From assembly GCA_020636405.1 (NCBI GenBank), contig JACJXW010000004.1, forward strand, positions 3,646,001 to 3,710,000: a stretch of 64,000 nucleotides of DNA. The letters run 5' to 3'. Source of the DNA: Lewinellaceae bacterium. GTDB lineage: Bacteria > Bacteroidota > Bacteroidia > Chitinophagales > Saprospiraceae. The notes below the pieces were generated by a model. That model saw only the letters and a program-made list of their open reading frames with translations. It was not told where the DNA came from and made no database searches. The translations under genes and the position numbers were made by a program. This document shows positions 1 through 8,544 of the stretch, piece after piece; the stretch's first letter is position 1, and each line of letters starts with the position of its first letter.

Positions 1-12
1 CCTAAGTAACGG

Positions 13-1506
13 TCAATACCCTTTATTTTGCTGCAGCAAGCCTCCGCTCAGGTCGATCTCCGACTGCGGGATGGGCAGCAGTTCATGTTTGTTGGGCATA
101 AAGTTCTTTCCCGCAGCCGTCATTACCTGTTCGGCGCGGCCCCAACGCAGTAGGTCAAACCACCTTTGTTGTTCCATAGCCAGCTCGACGCGGCGTTCGT
201 GGTAGATGATCTCCCTCAATTCGCCCTGGCCCGTGGTGGTAATATCGGGCAGGATAAAATTATTGGAACCACGCGCCCGCTGGCGTACCTGGTTTAAATA
301 AAGCAGCGCGTCGGCCGGTTTCCCGTTCTCATTGAGCGCTTCTGCGGCCAGAAGCAGGATGTCGGAATAGCGCAGCAGGCGGAGGTTGCCCGGGCCATTG
401 TCCTGCAGTCCGGCATGAGCGGGAACCCATGCCTTCTGGTTGTAACGTTCGTTGAGGATCTCCGGGTTGTCTTCCACCAATGTTAAACCGTCGGGCAAGA
501 CTTCGCCGACATAGATGATAGTGGCCTGCCGGCGCGGGTCACCCGGTTCGTAGGCAGCGACCAGGTCATCGCTGGGTCGGTTGAAGCCCCAGCCGAGGTT
601 GGGTATCCCCCTAACACCCTGTATCATATTGAAAGGCGTGGCTCCGGGGCCGGCCACTGCAGCTTGTATCGCCACGGCGCCAATCTCAAAAATGCTTTCC
701 GAACCGTGTTCTCCCACCGGAAGGAAATTATCGGCATACCGGGGTAAAAGGCTGTACTCGTTGGAACTGATCACCTCCAGGCTGTACTTTTCCGCGTTGA
801 CATAATCCTTTTTCAGCATGTACAACTTGGCCAGAATACCCCGGGCGGCGCCCTTTGTGGCACGCCCCAGGTCCCCATCGGCGTACTCTGACTTTTCCGG
901 CAGGGCATCGATGGCGTCCAGCAGGTCCCGCTCGATCAGGTTATAGGCTTCGGCAACGGGACGCCGTTCCTGGGTGAAATATTCATCTTCATTGAGGGGA
1001 GTGGTAATGAGCGGTAGTTCGCCGAACCATTGTACCAACCGGAAATAAGTATAGGCACGCAGGAATTTTGCCTCTCCCACCAGGCGTCCCCTCAGTTCCT
1101 CGTCCATGTCAATACCGGGAATGTTCTCTATGGCAAGATTGGCACGGAAGATCGTACGGTAATGCCCGGACCATGCTCCACTAAAAGCCTGATTAGTGGC
1201 GTCAAAGGTGAAATCGTCGATTTCCAGGAGGTAAAGGGCGTCATTTTCCGTACTGCCCTTATCGGCATCATCACTGATGACGTCGGTAATCCCGATCCAG
1301 GGAAAGGCGCACATATCCCAGGAACGGAAATTCTGGTAAATAGCATTGGTAGCCCAGACGGCATGGTCGGGGGTTTCGAAATAGGTATCGAAGGTCAGCT
1401 GGCCTTTGGGCGCCCTTTCCAGAAATTCTTTTTCGCAGGCGCTGGCCAGAAGGAAGAGGGCCGCCAGGGAGATCCATCTGATATGAAGTGAAAAATACTT
1501 TTCCAT
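13..1506 (-). CDS. SusD/RagB-family glycan-binding outer-membrane lipoprotein
   Basis: Surface lipoprotein that caps the SusC channel and binds the glycan before import. The protein starts at the Met at 1506: it has a basic n-region, a hydrophobic stretch and a lipobox ending LLASAC with Cys at about residue 24. The frame is open upstream to 1560, but that extension would put 18 charged residues before the signal peptide. The SusD hallmarks are visible: an N-terminal helical region with a YFRLVQWFGELPL-type TPR segment, an ERDLLDAI helix, and C-terminal RYSDILLLAAEALNE and HERRVELAMEQQRWFDLLRWG motifs, ending in a typical short NKGY tail. Length (about 497 residues) is normal. It follows susC on the same strand after a 149-bp gap that contains a perfect 15-bp hairpin. 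It is the last gene of the locus seen here. Glycan specificity cannot be read from the sequence; neighbouring GH144 and GH3 enzymes point to beta-1,2-glucan. Confidence 0.93.
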   Translation of the reverse strand: MEKYFSLHIRWISLAALFLLASACEKEFLERAPKGQLTFDTYFETPDHAVWATNAIYQNFRSWDMCAFPWIGITDVISDDADKGSTENDALYLLEIDDFTFDATNQAFSGAWSGHYRTIFRANLAIENIPGIDMDEELRGRLVGEAKFLRAYTYFRLVQWFGELPLITTPLNEDEYFTQERRPVAEAYNLIERDLLDAIDALPEKSEYADGDLGRATKGAARGILAKLYMLKKDYVNAEKYSLEVISSNEYSLLPRYADNFLPVGEHGSESIFEIGAVAIQAAVAGPGATPFNMIQGVRGIPNLGWGFNRPSDDLVAAYEPGDPRRQATIIYVGEVLPDGLTLVEDNPEILNERYNQKAWVPAHAGLQDNGPGNLRLLRYSDILLLAAEALNENGKPADALLYLNQVRQRARGSNNFILPDITTTGQGELREIIYHERRVELAMEQQRWFDLLRWGRAEQVMTAAGKNFMPNKHELLPIPQSEIDLSGGLLQQNKGY

Positions 1507-1565
1507 TTTCTCGGGTTTTAATAAATCACCTTTATGGTGATCAAAAATTAAGTCCATCATTTGGG

Positions 1566-1630
1566 GATCTTGAAATGTGGCTCATCCTTCACCTATACAA
1601 GGCTCGCAGATTTCCCCACATTTCAAGATC
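1566..1630 (-). repeat. Perfect 15-bp inverted repeat between susC and susD
   Basis: GATCTTGAAATGTGG at 1566-1580 is exactly repeated in reverse complement at 1616-1630, separated by 35 nt. It lies in the 149-bp susC-susD gap. In mRNA it would form a strong stem without an adjoining T-run, so a processing or stability element, or an attenuator setting the SusC:SusD ratio, is more likely than a plain terminator. Confidence 0.75.
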
Positions 1631-1655
1631 GATGAACTTATTTTTTGAGGGTTAC

Positions 1656-4643
1656 TTAAAAAGTCACGTCCAATCCAACTTGCCAAGATTTTGCCACCGG
1701 ATAGGCGCCGAAATCGAGCCCTACTTCGAAGGGGTTGCTGCCGTTGGCGAATTCCGGTGAGTATCCGCTGTAATTCTGGTTTGTCCAGATGTTGTTACCC
1801 AACACGAAGATACGGAAACGGGAGATTTGCGCCTTGCTCAAAAAACCGGGAGGCAAAGAATAGCCCAGGGCAATACTGCGCAGGCGGAAAAAACTGCCAT
1901 CCTCCAGGTACCGGTCGCTGACCCGGTAATTATGGCCGCCGTTTGTGATGCGGGGTTCCGTCTGGCTGGGATTTTCAGGTGTCCAGCGGTCAAGGAAGGA
2001 AGCCTCCCAATTGTATACGCTGAACCGGAAAGTTCTTTTGGCGTTGAATACTTTGTTGCCTTTTGCCCCGAGAAAATCGATGGCAAAATCGATGCCTTTC
2101 CATTCAAATCCGCCGGTAAAGCTGTACGTCAGGTCAGGGATGGGGCTGCCGAGGTAAGTACGGTCCTCATCGTCGACCACGCCATCGTCATTGAGGTCGG
2201 CGTAGCGCAGGTCACCGACTTGCTCGCCGCCCAGGCGGGGCAGCGTGGCCAGTTCTTCTTCGTTCTGGAAGACGCCCGCTACCTGAAAGCCGTAAAAGGA
2301 GCCGATGGGAAGCCCTACAACGGTATGGGACGCCGGTTCCCCTTGCAGAAATGCTGCGAAGATCTCGTTCTTGCCTTCTGCCAGTTTCAGCACTTCATTC
2401 TCCACTGGAGAGATGGTCGCACCGAGGTTATAGGAAAATTCACCTCCCTGCCGCCAGTTGATGGTAAAGTCCCAGCCTCTGTTACGGACCTCGGCGGTAT
2501 TGACTACCGGGTCATCCTGTGAGCCGGCATAGTCCGGGATCGGTACGGCGGCAATGATATCATAGGTACGCCGGTTGTACCAGTCGGCCTCGATCTCCAG
2601 CCGATTGTTGAAGAAGCCCAGCTCGATCCCGATATCTGCCTGGCTGGAAGTTTCCCATTGTAAGTTCGGGTTGGCAAGGGAGACGAGGGTCGCTCCCTGG
2701 TTGAGGTCTTCTCCCGGGCCGAAAACGGCGTACAGCCCGCTGGTTACTGCGCCGGTACTGGGGTAAGGACGCGAGGAGGCCTGGTTGCCCAGAAGTCCAT
2801 AGCTGAACCGAAGCTTCAGCCGGTCCATCAGCCCGAGATTCTGCACGAATTCTTCTTGTCCGGCATTCCATCCCACGCTGAAGGAGGGGAAATTGCCCAG
2901 GCGGTTGTCTTCCAAAAAACGGGAGGACTGGTCAGCGCGCCAGGAGAAGGTGAACAGGTAGCGGTCGAGCAGGGTATAGTTTACCCGGAACAGGTAGGAG
3001 ACCAGGGCCTCATCCTGAGCACCCCCATAGTTCATCTGAGTGGTGTCGTTACCGGCCGAGAGGAATAGTAACTCATCGGCTGTGCCCGGGAAATTCTCGC
3101 GGCTGCCGCCAAACCATTCGCCGTAACGCTCCTCTGCGGTGTACCCCCCAAGGACGGCTACCCGATGGTTGGGCCATTCCTTCTGGTAAGTGAGGGTCTG
3201 TTCCCATATCCAGTCGCGGTTAAGGTTTAAGCCCACACTAAGGCGGTCATTGACATTGCGTTGAGAAGCGCTGACTTCAAAGGCGGGTTCGAAATATTTG
3301 CTTTGCCCGTCGCCGCGGTCGAATCCAAAGTTTGAGCGGAAGGTGAAATTGCGGAGGAACTTCACATTAGCGGCAATATTGCCGAACAGCCGGTTGCCCT
3401 TGGAGTGATTGTTGCTCTTGTAGAACAGGTCAGCCGCCGGGTTGCCAATAGCCAGGCCAAAGAAAGTGGGGTCGCTGAATTCGCCAGTGCTGTCCCGTGG
3501 GGCATATACGGGAGGCATCCGGTAAGCGCTGGCCACTACACCGGGCCCATTCTGGCTTTGGGTATTGGCGTAGGCCAGATTGGCGTCAAGGGAGAGCCAG
3601 GGATTAAGGGTTATGTTGGAGTTGAAACGTAGGGTTGCCCGCTCATAGCTGGTGTTCTTCTGGATGCCATCCTGGCTGAACCAGTTGCCACTGATATTAT
3701 AGGTAAACCGATCCGAGCCCCCGTTGGCAGAGAGTTGTACGTTGGCGATAGGGGCATTCCGGAAGATCTCGTCCTGCCAATCCGTGCCTTCCCCCAAAGC
3801 CTGCGGGTTGGGGAAATATTGTTGGTTGCGCAGCTCGTTGTACAACTCCGCAAATTCGGCAGCGTTGGCCATATCGATCTTTTTGGTGATCTCCTGTGTG
3901 CCATAATAAGAGGACAGAGAAATTACAGCATTTTCGCGGGATTTTCCGCTTTTCGTAGTAATGATGATGACGCCATTTGCGCCCCGGCTACCGTATATAG
4001 CGGCGGACGAAGCATCTTTGAGCACCTCTATGCTCTCAACGTCCTGAGGGTTAACCAGCGAGGCATCGTAGGTGATCATGCCGTCGATCACGTAAAGTGG
4101 ATTGGCATTGTTCAAGGTGCCGGTACCCCTGATGCGAATGACGGCCCCTGCCCCGGGCACTCCGGAGTTGGGCGTAACAAAAACGCCCGCTACTTTGCCC
4201 TGCAGGGCCTGCTCGATATTAGCCGTTGGTATGCGCTCGATGTCCTTGGTTTTTACAGTACCGACTGCACCGGTCAGGTCACTCTTCTTCTGTGTACCAT
4301 AACCGACCACCACCACCTGGTCAAGCAAGGTGGATTCCTGTCCTAGGGCCACATCCAACCGGGTGCGCCCCCCCAGAGCTGTTTCCTGTGAAGTGTACCC
4401 TACATAACTGAATACCAGCACAGCTTCCGGGCTGGTTACATCCAGTACATAATTGCCATCAAAATCGGTGATCGTTCCGTTGATAGTTCCTTTTTCCAAA
4501 ACGTTGGCGCCGATGAGCGGCGAACCGTCCGCCTGGTCAGTGACAACACCTGTCACCTGGTACTGGGCAGCCAGGAAGGCCGGGAATAACCAGGTGGCCA
4601 GGAACAGAGCTGCCATTCGAATGGGTATTTTAGATTTTTTCAT
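1656..4643 (-). CDS. SusC/RagA-family TonB-linked outer-membrane receptor
   Basis: TonB-dependent outer-membrane channel that imports oligosaccharides together with the SusD lipoprotein. From the N-terminus: a Sec signal peptide (about residues 1-26, ending AFLAAQ), a carboxypeptidase-like regulatory domain (about 27-105, with GVVTDQADGSPLIGANV and FSYVGY), the SusC TonB-box region VVVVGYGTQKKSDLTGAV, a plug domain (about 120-230, with RIRGTGTLNNANPLYVIDGM and SSAAIYGSRGANGVI), then a long beta-barrel to a C-terminal aromatic strand ending VTF. At 995 residues it has the normal family length. It lies 111 bp downstream of the GH3 gene and upstream of susD on the same strand. No N-terminal STN domain is present, so signalling to an anti-sigma factor is not expected; control probably falls to the regulator at 14341-17109. 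Confidence 0.96.
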   Translation of the reverse strand: MKKSKIPIRMAALFLATWLFPAFLAAQYQVTGVVTDQADGSPLIGANVLEKGTINGTITDFDGNYVLDVTSPEAVLVFSYVGYTSQETALGGRTRLDVALGQESTLLDQVVVVGYGTQKKSDLTGAVGTVKTKDIERIPTANIEQALQGKVAGVFVTPNSGVPGAGAVIRIRGTGTLNNANPLYVIDGMITYDASLVNPQDVESIEVLKDASSAAIYGSRGANGVIIITTKSGKSRENAVISLSSYYGTQEITKKIDMANAAEFAELYNELRNQQYFPNPQALGEGTDWQDEIFRNAPIANVQLSANGGSDRFTYNISGNWFSQDGIQKNTSYERATLRFNSNITLNPWLSLDANLAYANTQSQNGPGVVASAYRMPPVYAPRDSTGEFSDPTFFGLAIGNPAADLFYKSNNHSKGNRLFGNIAANVKFLRNFTFRSNFGFDRGDGQSKYFEPAFEVSASQRNVNDRLSVGLNLNRDWIWEQTLTYQKEWPNHRVAVLGGYTAEERYGEWFGGSRENFPGTADELLFLSAGNDTTQMNYGGAQDEALVSYLFRVNYTLLDRYLFTFSWRADQSSRFLEDNRLGNFPSFSVGWNAGQEEFVQNLGLMDRLKLRFSYGLLGNQASSRPYPSTGAVTSGLYAVFGPGEDLNQGATLVSLANPNLQWETSSQADIGIELGFFNNRLEIEADWYNRRTYDIIAAVPIPDYAGSQDDPVVNTAEVRNRGWDFTINWRQGGEFSYNLGATISPVENEVLKLAEGKNEIFAAFLQGEPASHTVVGLPIGSFYGFQVAGVFQNEEELATLPRLGGEQVGDLRYADLNDDGVVDDEDRTYLGSPIPDLTYSFTGGFEWKGIDFAIDFLGAKGNKVFNAKRTFRFSVYNWEASFLDRWTPENPSQTEPRITNGGHNYRVSDRYLEDGSFFRLRSIALGYSLPPGFLSKAQISRFRIFVLGNNIWTNQNYSGYSPEFANGSNPFEVGLDFGAYPVAKSWQVGLDVTF

Positions 4644-4754
4644 AAACTAGAATTTATGGCTTGCAAATTATTGCTGCCGAGTCGATCTCAGGAACCAAAT
4701 TCTCATTGCCGCCTGAGGCCTTAGAAAAGGCAAAATAATATCTATTCGGGCTAT

Positions 4755-7061
4755 CTATTCAATCATCGTCACCCTGACTGCCTGAACATCGTCTGAGCTG
4801 CCGCCTACCATGAGGTCGAAGGTGCCCGGCTCGGCTGCCCATTGCATATTCCGGGTGTAAAAAGCCAGGTCATTTTCCGTCAGGGTGAATTGTACTTCTC
4901 TGCGTTCTCCCGGTTTCAGGGCTATTTTCTGAAACCCCTTCAGTTCCTTTACCGGCCGGGTGACGCTACCGGCCAGGTCGCGGACATACAACTGAACCAC
5001 TTCCTCTCCGGCCCTGTGGCCGGTATTTTCCACTGTAACGGAAACTTTTACTGCCTGCCCTTTGCGGAACACTGTTTTATCCACCTGAGGTTTGCCGTAG
5101 CGGAAGCTCGTGTAACTCAGGCCGTAACCGAATGGGAATTGCGGCGAGTTGGGGATATCTGTGTATTTGGTGGTCCATTTCGACTCGGGGTTGAAGGGCC
5201 TGCCGGTGTTCTTATGGCTGTAATAGATAGGGATCTGCCCCTCGTGGCGCGGAAAGGTGATGGGCAGTTTGCCGGACGGGTTGTAATCGCCGAACAGTAC
5301 ATCGGCAATGGCGTTTCCGGCCTGGGTGCCCAGCCACCAACACTCCAGCAGGGCAGGCGAATTTTCCGCCAGCCAGGGGATGACCAGTGGGCGGCCGTTC
5401 ATCAGTACCACGGCAACCGGTTTGCCTGTCGCCACCAGTTGGCGTGCCAGCTCTTCCTGCTGGCCGCGCAGGCGGATCTGCACCTGGGAGGTTGCTTCTC
5501 CGGTCATGTCCTTATGCTCGCCGATTGCGAGAATAACAGCATCGGCTTTTTGCGCTGCATCCAGTGCTTCGGAAAAGCCGCTCTGATCCCCGCCTTCAAT
5601 AGCGCACCCCTTGGCATAGAGGATGTCTGTACCTGTACCCAGCTTGTTGCGGATCCCGGTGAGCAGGCTCACACAATGGCGGCCTTCCCCCGCACCCGAC
5701 CAGGCGCCGATGAGGTTTGCCTGGTCGTCTGCCAAGGGGCCGATGACCGCCAGGCTCTTAATGCTCTTTGCCAGGGGAAGTACCCCTTCATTGCGCAATA
5801 ATACGATGGATTTACGGGCTACGTCCCGGCTTGCTTCCTGGTGTTCGGCAGAAAGGAGTACCCGTTGCTCCCGCGCTACATCACTGTATTTGTAGGGGTC
5901 GTCGAAAAGGCCAAGCATGAATTTTGTACGCAGGATGCGCCTTACCGCTTCATCGATGCGGGCTTCGGGCACCTTACCTTCTTCAACGGATTTTTTCAGG
6001 TATTCCTGATAGGCAGCACTTTGCATATCCATATCTACCCCGGCCAGGACAGCCAGTTCGCCGGCTTCTTTGCGGTTGGCCACGATGCCATGCTCGACCA
6101 GCTCGTTAATTCCGGTGTAGTCGGTTACCACAAAACCAGGGAAATTCCATTCTCCTCGCAGGATGTCCATCAGCAACCAACTATTGCCGGTGGCGGGTAC
6201 CCCGTCAATTTCGTTGAAAGAGGCCATGACGGTCCATGCGCCCGCTTCGACACCGGCTTGATAAGGCGGAAGGTATACTTCGCGGAACATGCGTTCACTC
6301 ATGTCCACCGTATTGTAGTCACGCCCGCCGATAGGGGCGCCGTAAGCGGCGAAGTGTTTCACGCAGGCGAGTACCCGGTCTGCATTTTCAAAGGACTCTC
6401 CCTGGAAGCCTTTAACAAAGGCCCGGGCCATCTGTGCTGCCAGATAGGTGTCCTCTCCGGGGCCTTCCATCACCCGCCCCCAGCGCGGATCCCGGGTGAT
6501 ATCCACCATGGGAGCAAAGGTCCATTGCAGTCCGGCAGCCGCTGCTTCTGCTGCCGCTACTTCCGCAGATCGTTCTATGGCTTTCATATCCCAGCTCGCG
6601 GCCTCGCCCAGTGGAATGGGGAACATCGTCTTATAGCCGTGAATAACGTCAAAACCAAACAACAGCGGGATCTTCAGCCGGCTTTCCTCCATTGCCACGC
6701 GTTGCAGCTCGCGGGTGAAAGCGGCAGTATGGCTGTTGAACAACACACCGCAACGGCCGGAGCGGATATCATCGGTATAACCTGGCCGGATCGTGGGCCC
6801 GGTGCTGCCCCAGTCGGTAGTGTACAAAGTCATCTGCCCGATCTTTTCTTCCAGGGTCATCAGGGCAAGTACAGAATCTACCTTACGGGAGATATCATCT
6901 CCTGGTTCCGGGCCAGTAGGAGTATCGGGCCAGGGCCCGAAGGCAAATAGCAGAGGTATCAACCCGGAGAAAACCAGGATAGAGCCCCATTTTCGAAATG
7001 CTCTGTTCCCGGATTTTTCTATTGTTTTGCTCATTTTTAGTTCTTGATTTTTCGATTTCAT
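4755..7061 (-). CDS. bglX: GH3 beta-glucosidase (BglX-like), periplasmic
   Basis: Exo-acting beta-glucosidase predicted to release glucose from short beta-glucans in the periplasm. The start at 7061 makes an ATGA overlap with the stop of the upstream GH144 lipoprotein; an in-frame ATG at 7076 would overlap by 19 nt and is less likely. A hydrophobic segment (GSILVFSGLIPLLFAF) follows a long basic N-terminus. The GH3 (alpha/beta)8 domain shows FAPMVDITRDPRWGR, VKHFAAYG and GFVVTDYTG, whose Asp (about residue 314) is the expected nucleophile. The C-terminal alpha/beta sandwich carries IGEHKDMTGEATS, where Glu is the likely acid/base, and an FN3-like domain closes the protein. Bacteroidota GH3 enzymes encoded next to GH144 enzymes are known to cleave sophorose-type beta-1,2 links; applying that here is inference from context. 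Confidence 0.93.
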   Translation of the reverse strand: MKSKNQELKMSKTIEKSGNRAFRKWGSILVFSGLIPLLFAFGPWPDTPTGPEPGDDISRKVDSVLALMTLEEKIGQMTLYTTDWGSTGPTIRPGYTDDIRSGRCGVLFNSHTAAFTRELQRVAMEESRLKIPLLFGFDVIHGYKTMFPIPLGEAASWDMKAIERSAEVAAAEAAAAGLQWTFAPMVDITRDPRWGRVMEGPGEDTYLAAQMARAFVKGFQGESFENADRVLACVKHFAAYGAPIGGRDYNTVDMSERMFREVYLPPYQAGVEAGAWTVMASFNEIDGVPATGNSWLLMDILRGEWNFPGFVVTDYTGINELVEHGIVANRKEAGELAVLAGVDMDMQSAAYQEYLKKSVEEGKVPEARIDEAVRRILRTKFMLGLFDDPYKYSDVAREQRVLLSAEHQEASRDVARKSIVLLRNEGVLPLAKSIKSLAVIGPLADDQANLIGAWSGAGEGRHCVSLLTGIRNKLGTGTDILYAKGCAIEGGDQSGFSEALDAAQKADAVILAIGEHKDMTGEATSQVQIRLRGQQEELARQLVATGKPVAVVLMNGRPLVIPWLAENSPALLECWWLGTQAGNAIADVLFGDYNPSGKLPITFPRHEGQIPIYYSHKNTGRPFNPESKWTTKYTDIPNSPQFPFGYGLSYTSFRYGKPQVDKTVFRKGQAVKVSVTVENTGHRAGEEVVQLYVRDLAGSVTRPVKELKGFQKIALKPGERREVQFTLTENDLAFYTRNMQWAAEPGTFDLMVGGSSDDVQAVRVTMIE

Positions 7062-8437
7062 TTTCCTTCCAGCCATCCTCCATTGAAGCCGGCGCGTTTA
7101 AGCCCTTCTGTGAGATACGGGTTTTTCTTCATTACAGTCCATAACAAACCGCTGCGATGGTTTTCTGCCTGGAGAAGGATCGGACCCTGGTCAATTCCGA
7201 GATAGTCTACATCGAACCAGCCGTTCTCGTTGCCTTTACCAAAAGTGTAGGACAGGTTGAATGCGTCCCTGAAGCCATAGTCTCCTACCAGCCTGGAGTA
7301 ATGGGTTTGCCAAAGATATTCCAAAGCAGATAGGCACAGTTCCGGTTCGAAGGCTATCGAACCGCCGGCTGCAGTGGGGGCGATGGTACCATCGTCGACG
7401 GCCTGTAAAGCGGAGGCGCCACGGGCACGGTAGTCAAAGAACTGCCTTGCGTGGCCGTTCACCTCCCGCTTTTCATTGGCCGGGCCATCACAGGCGGTCA
7501 ATCCCCAGCTTTCGCCACTGTACCCGTTGAAACCCAGAGGGTTTTCCAGGCAATAGTTCCGGTTGGCTAAGGTGGCGCGCCGGGAATTTTCGAAGTAGTC
7601 GATGCCCTTTTGCCGCATGTATTCGTCTTGTATACCTCGAAAATCGATCCAGATATGGCTGTATTGATGGCCGAACAAAGGATCGAATTGGACGAAGTCC
7701 TGTCCCTGGAAATGGGCCCATTGATAAGTGGAGCACCACTGTCCCCAGGATTCTGGGGGTATGGCATGGGTGGGAGAACCAATTGCCATCAGCAATAGGA
7801 TCATAGCTTCGTTGTACCCTTTCCACCGGGCAGGGATAAATCCGGATTCGGGATGCCAGCCCATGGAAAGCTGGAGATTGTCATCGAGCATCCAATCCCA
7901 TTCTACCCGCCGGTAGAGGGCGTCTGCCAGGGCACGGATCTCCTGTTCTACCGGCTCCGGCCCGTCGAAATAGCTCATCACTGAAAGTACACCTGCCATG
8001 AGCAGGCCTGTGTCAATGGAGGATAGTTCCACTTTCTTAAAACGAACCGCCTTATCCAGTGTAAGGAAGTGATAAAAGAACCCTTTATAACTGGCAATAC
8101 CGGAGGCGCCTTCGCCTTCTGGCAGTTGATGCAAAACCCGCAGTGTTCGCACCACGCGCTCTGCAGCCGCTTCGCGGCTTACGTATCCTCTTTCAATGCC
8201 TACCAGATAACTGCTCAGGCCGAAACCTGTGGCGGCAACACTGGAAAAGGTCAGGGTAGGGTAGCGGTCGGGGACCTGAAAATTATTACTGTCTGCTAGT
8301 TCCCAGAAATACAGGAAGGTCCTTCGCTGAAGTTCGTCGATGGAGAAGGGCGCTCCACGGGCAGGTTCCTGTGGCGGCAGCTGCTTGCCATTGCAGCCTA
8401 GAATTACCAGTATGCCAATGAATAAGATTTTCTGCAT
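7058..8437 (-). CDS. GH144-type (glycoamylase-like domain) lipoprotein, predicted endo-beta-1,2-glucanase
   Basis: A lipoprotein (short signal ending LVILGC, Cys at about residue 15) made almost entirely of one (alpha/alpha)6 glycoamylase-like domain. Recognisable family segments are TFLYFWELAD near the N-terminus, ATGFGLSSYLVGIERGYV, SSIDTGLLMAGVLSVM, the GWHPESGFIPARWKGYNEA loop, NPLGFNGYSGESWGLTACDGP, GTIAPTAAGGSIAFEP and LGIDQGPILLQAENHRSGL. Such proteins are usually named glucoamylase family, but the characterised family GH144 members are endo-beta-1,2-glucanases, often beside a GH3 gene. At 459 residues it matches single-domain GH144 enzymes. Its stop overlaps the GH3 start by 4 bp, so the two are translationally coupled. 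It probably acts at the cell surface or in the periplasm on imported glucan. Substrate is inferred. Confidence 0.85.
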   Translation of the reverse strand: MQKILFIGILVILGCNGKQLPPQEPARGAPFSIDELQRRTFLYFWELADSNNFQVPDRYPTLTFSSVAATGFGLSSYLVGIERGYVSREAAAERVVRTLRVLHQLPEGEGASGIASYKGFFYHFLTLDKAVRFKKVELSSIDTGLLMAGVLSVMSYFDGPEPVEQEIRALADALYRRVEWDWMLDDNLQLSMGWHPESGFIPARWKGYNEAMILLLMAIGSPTHAIPPESWGQWCSTYQWAHFQGQDFVQFDPLFGHQYSHIWIDFRGIQDEYMRQKGIDYFENSRRATLANRNYCLENPLGFNGYSGESWGLTACDGPANEKREVNGHARQFFDYRARGASALQAVDDGTIAPTAAGGSIAFEPELCLSALEYLWQTHYSRLVGDYGFRDAFNLSYTFGKGNENGWFDVDYLGIDQGPILLQAENHRSGLLWTVMKKNPYLTEGLKRAGFNGGWLEGK

Positions 8438-8479
8438 CGGTCGAAGGGATTGGTGAAGCGCGGTGAGAAAACCAGGAGA

Positions 8480-8517
8480 AGATGGTACACTGATTTCTCA
8501 AGTTCAGTGTACCATCT
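8480..8517 (-). repeat. Perfect 14-bp hairpin between the repeat protein and the GH144 lipoprotein
   Basis: AGATGGTACACTGA at 8480-8493 pairs perfectly with 8504-8517 around a 10-nt loop. It sits in the 107-bp gap of the locus. No T-run follows on the minus strand, so an mRNA-stabilising or processing stem is as plausible as a terminator. Confidence 0.75.
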
Positions 8518-8544
8518 CTCCAGGCCTTGCCCACTGTGATTTTG

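Noticed and set aside
1566..1630. Terminal inverted repeats of a small mobile element
   Set aside because: Only 35 bp lie between the arms and no target duplication is visible; a transcript hairpin is simpler.
4842..6950. Two long plus-strand open frames (319 and 369 codons) opposite the GH3 gene
   Set aside because: They are antisense to strongly conserved GH3 motifs and have no recognisable domain; high GC at third positions creates such frames.
7058..8437. True glucoamylase acting on starch
   Set aside because: The name is a legacy of the domain; there is no GH13, GH15 or GH97 partner and the characterised close families act on beta-1,2-glucan.
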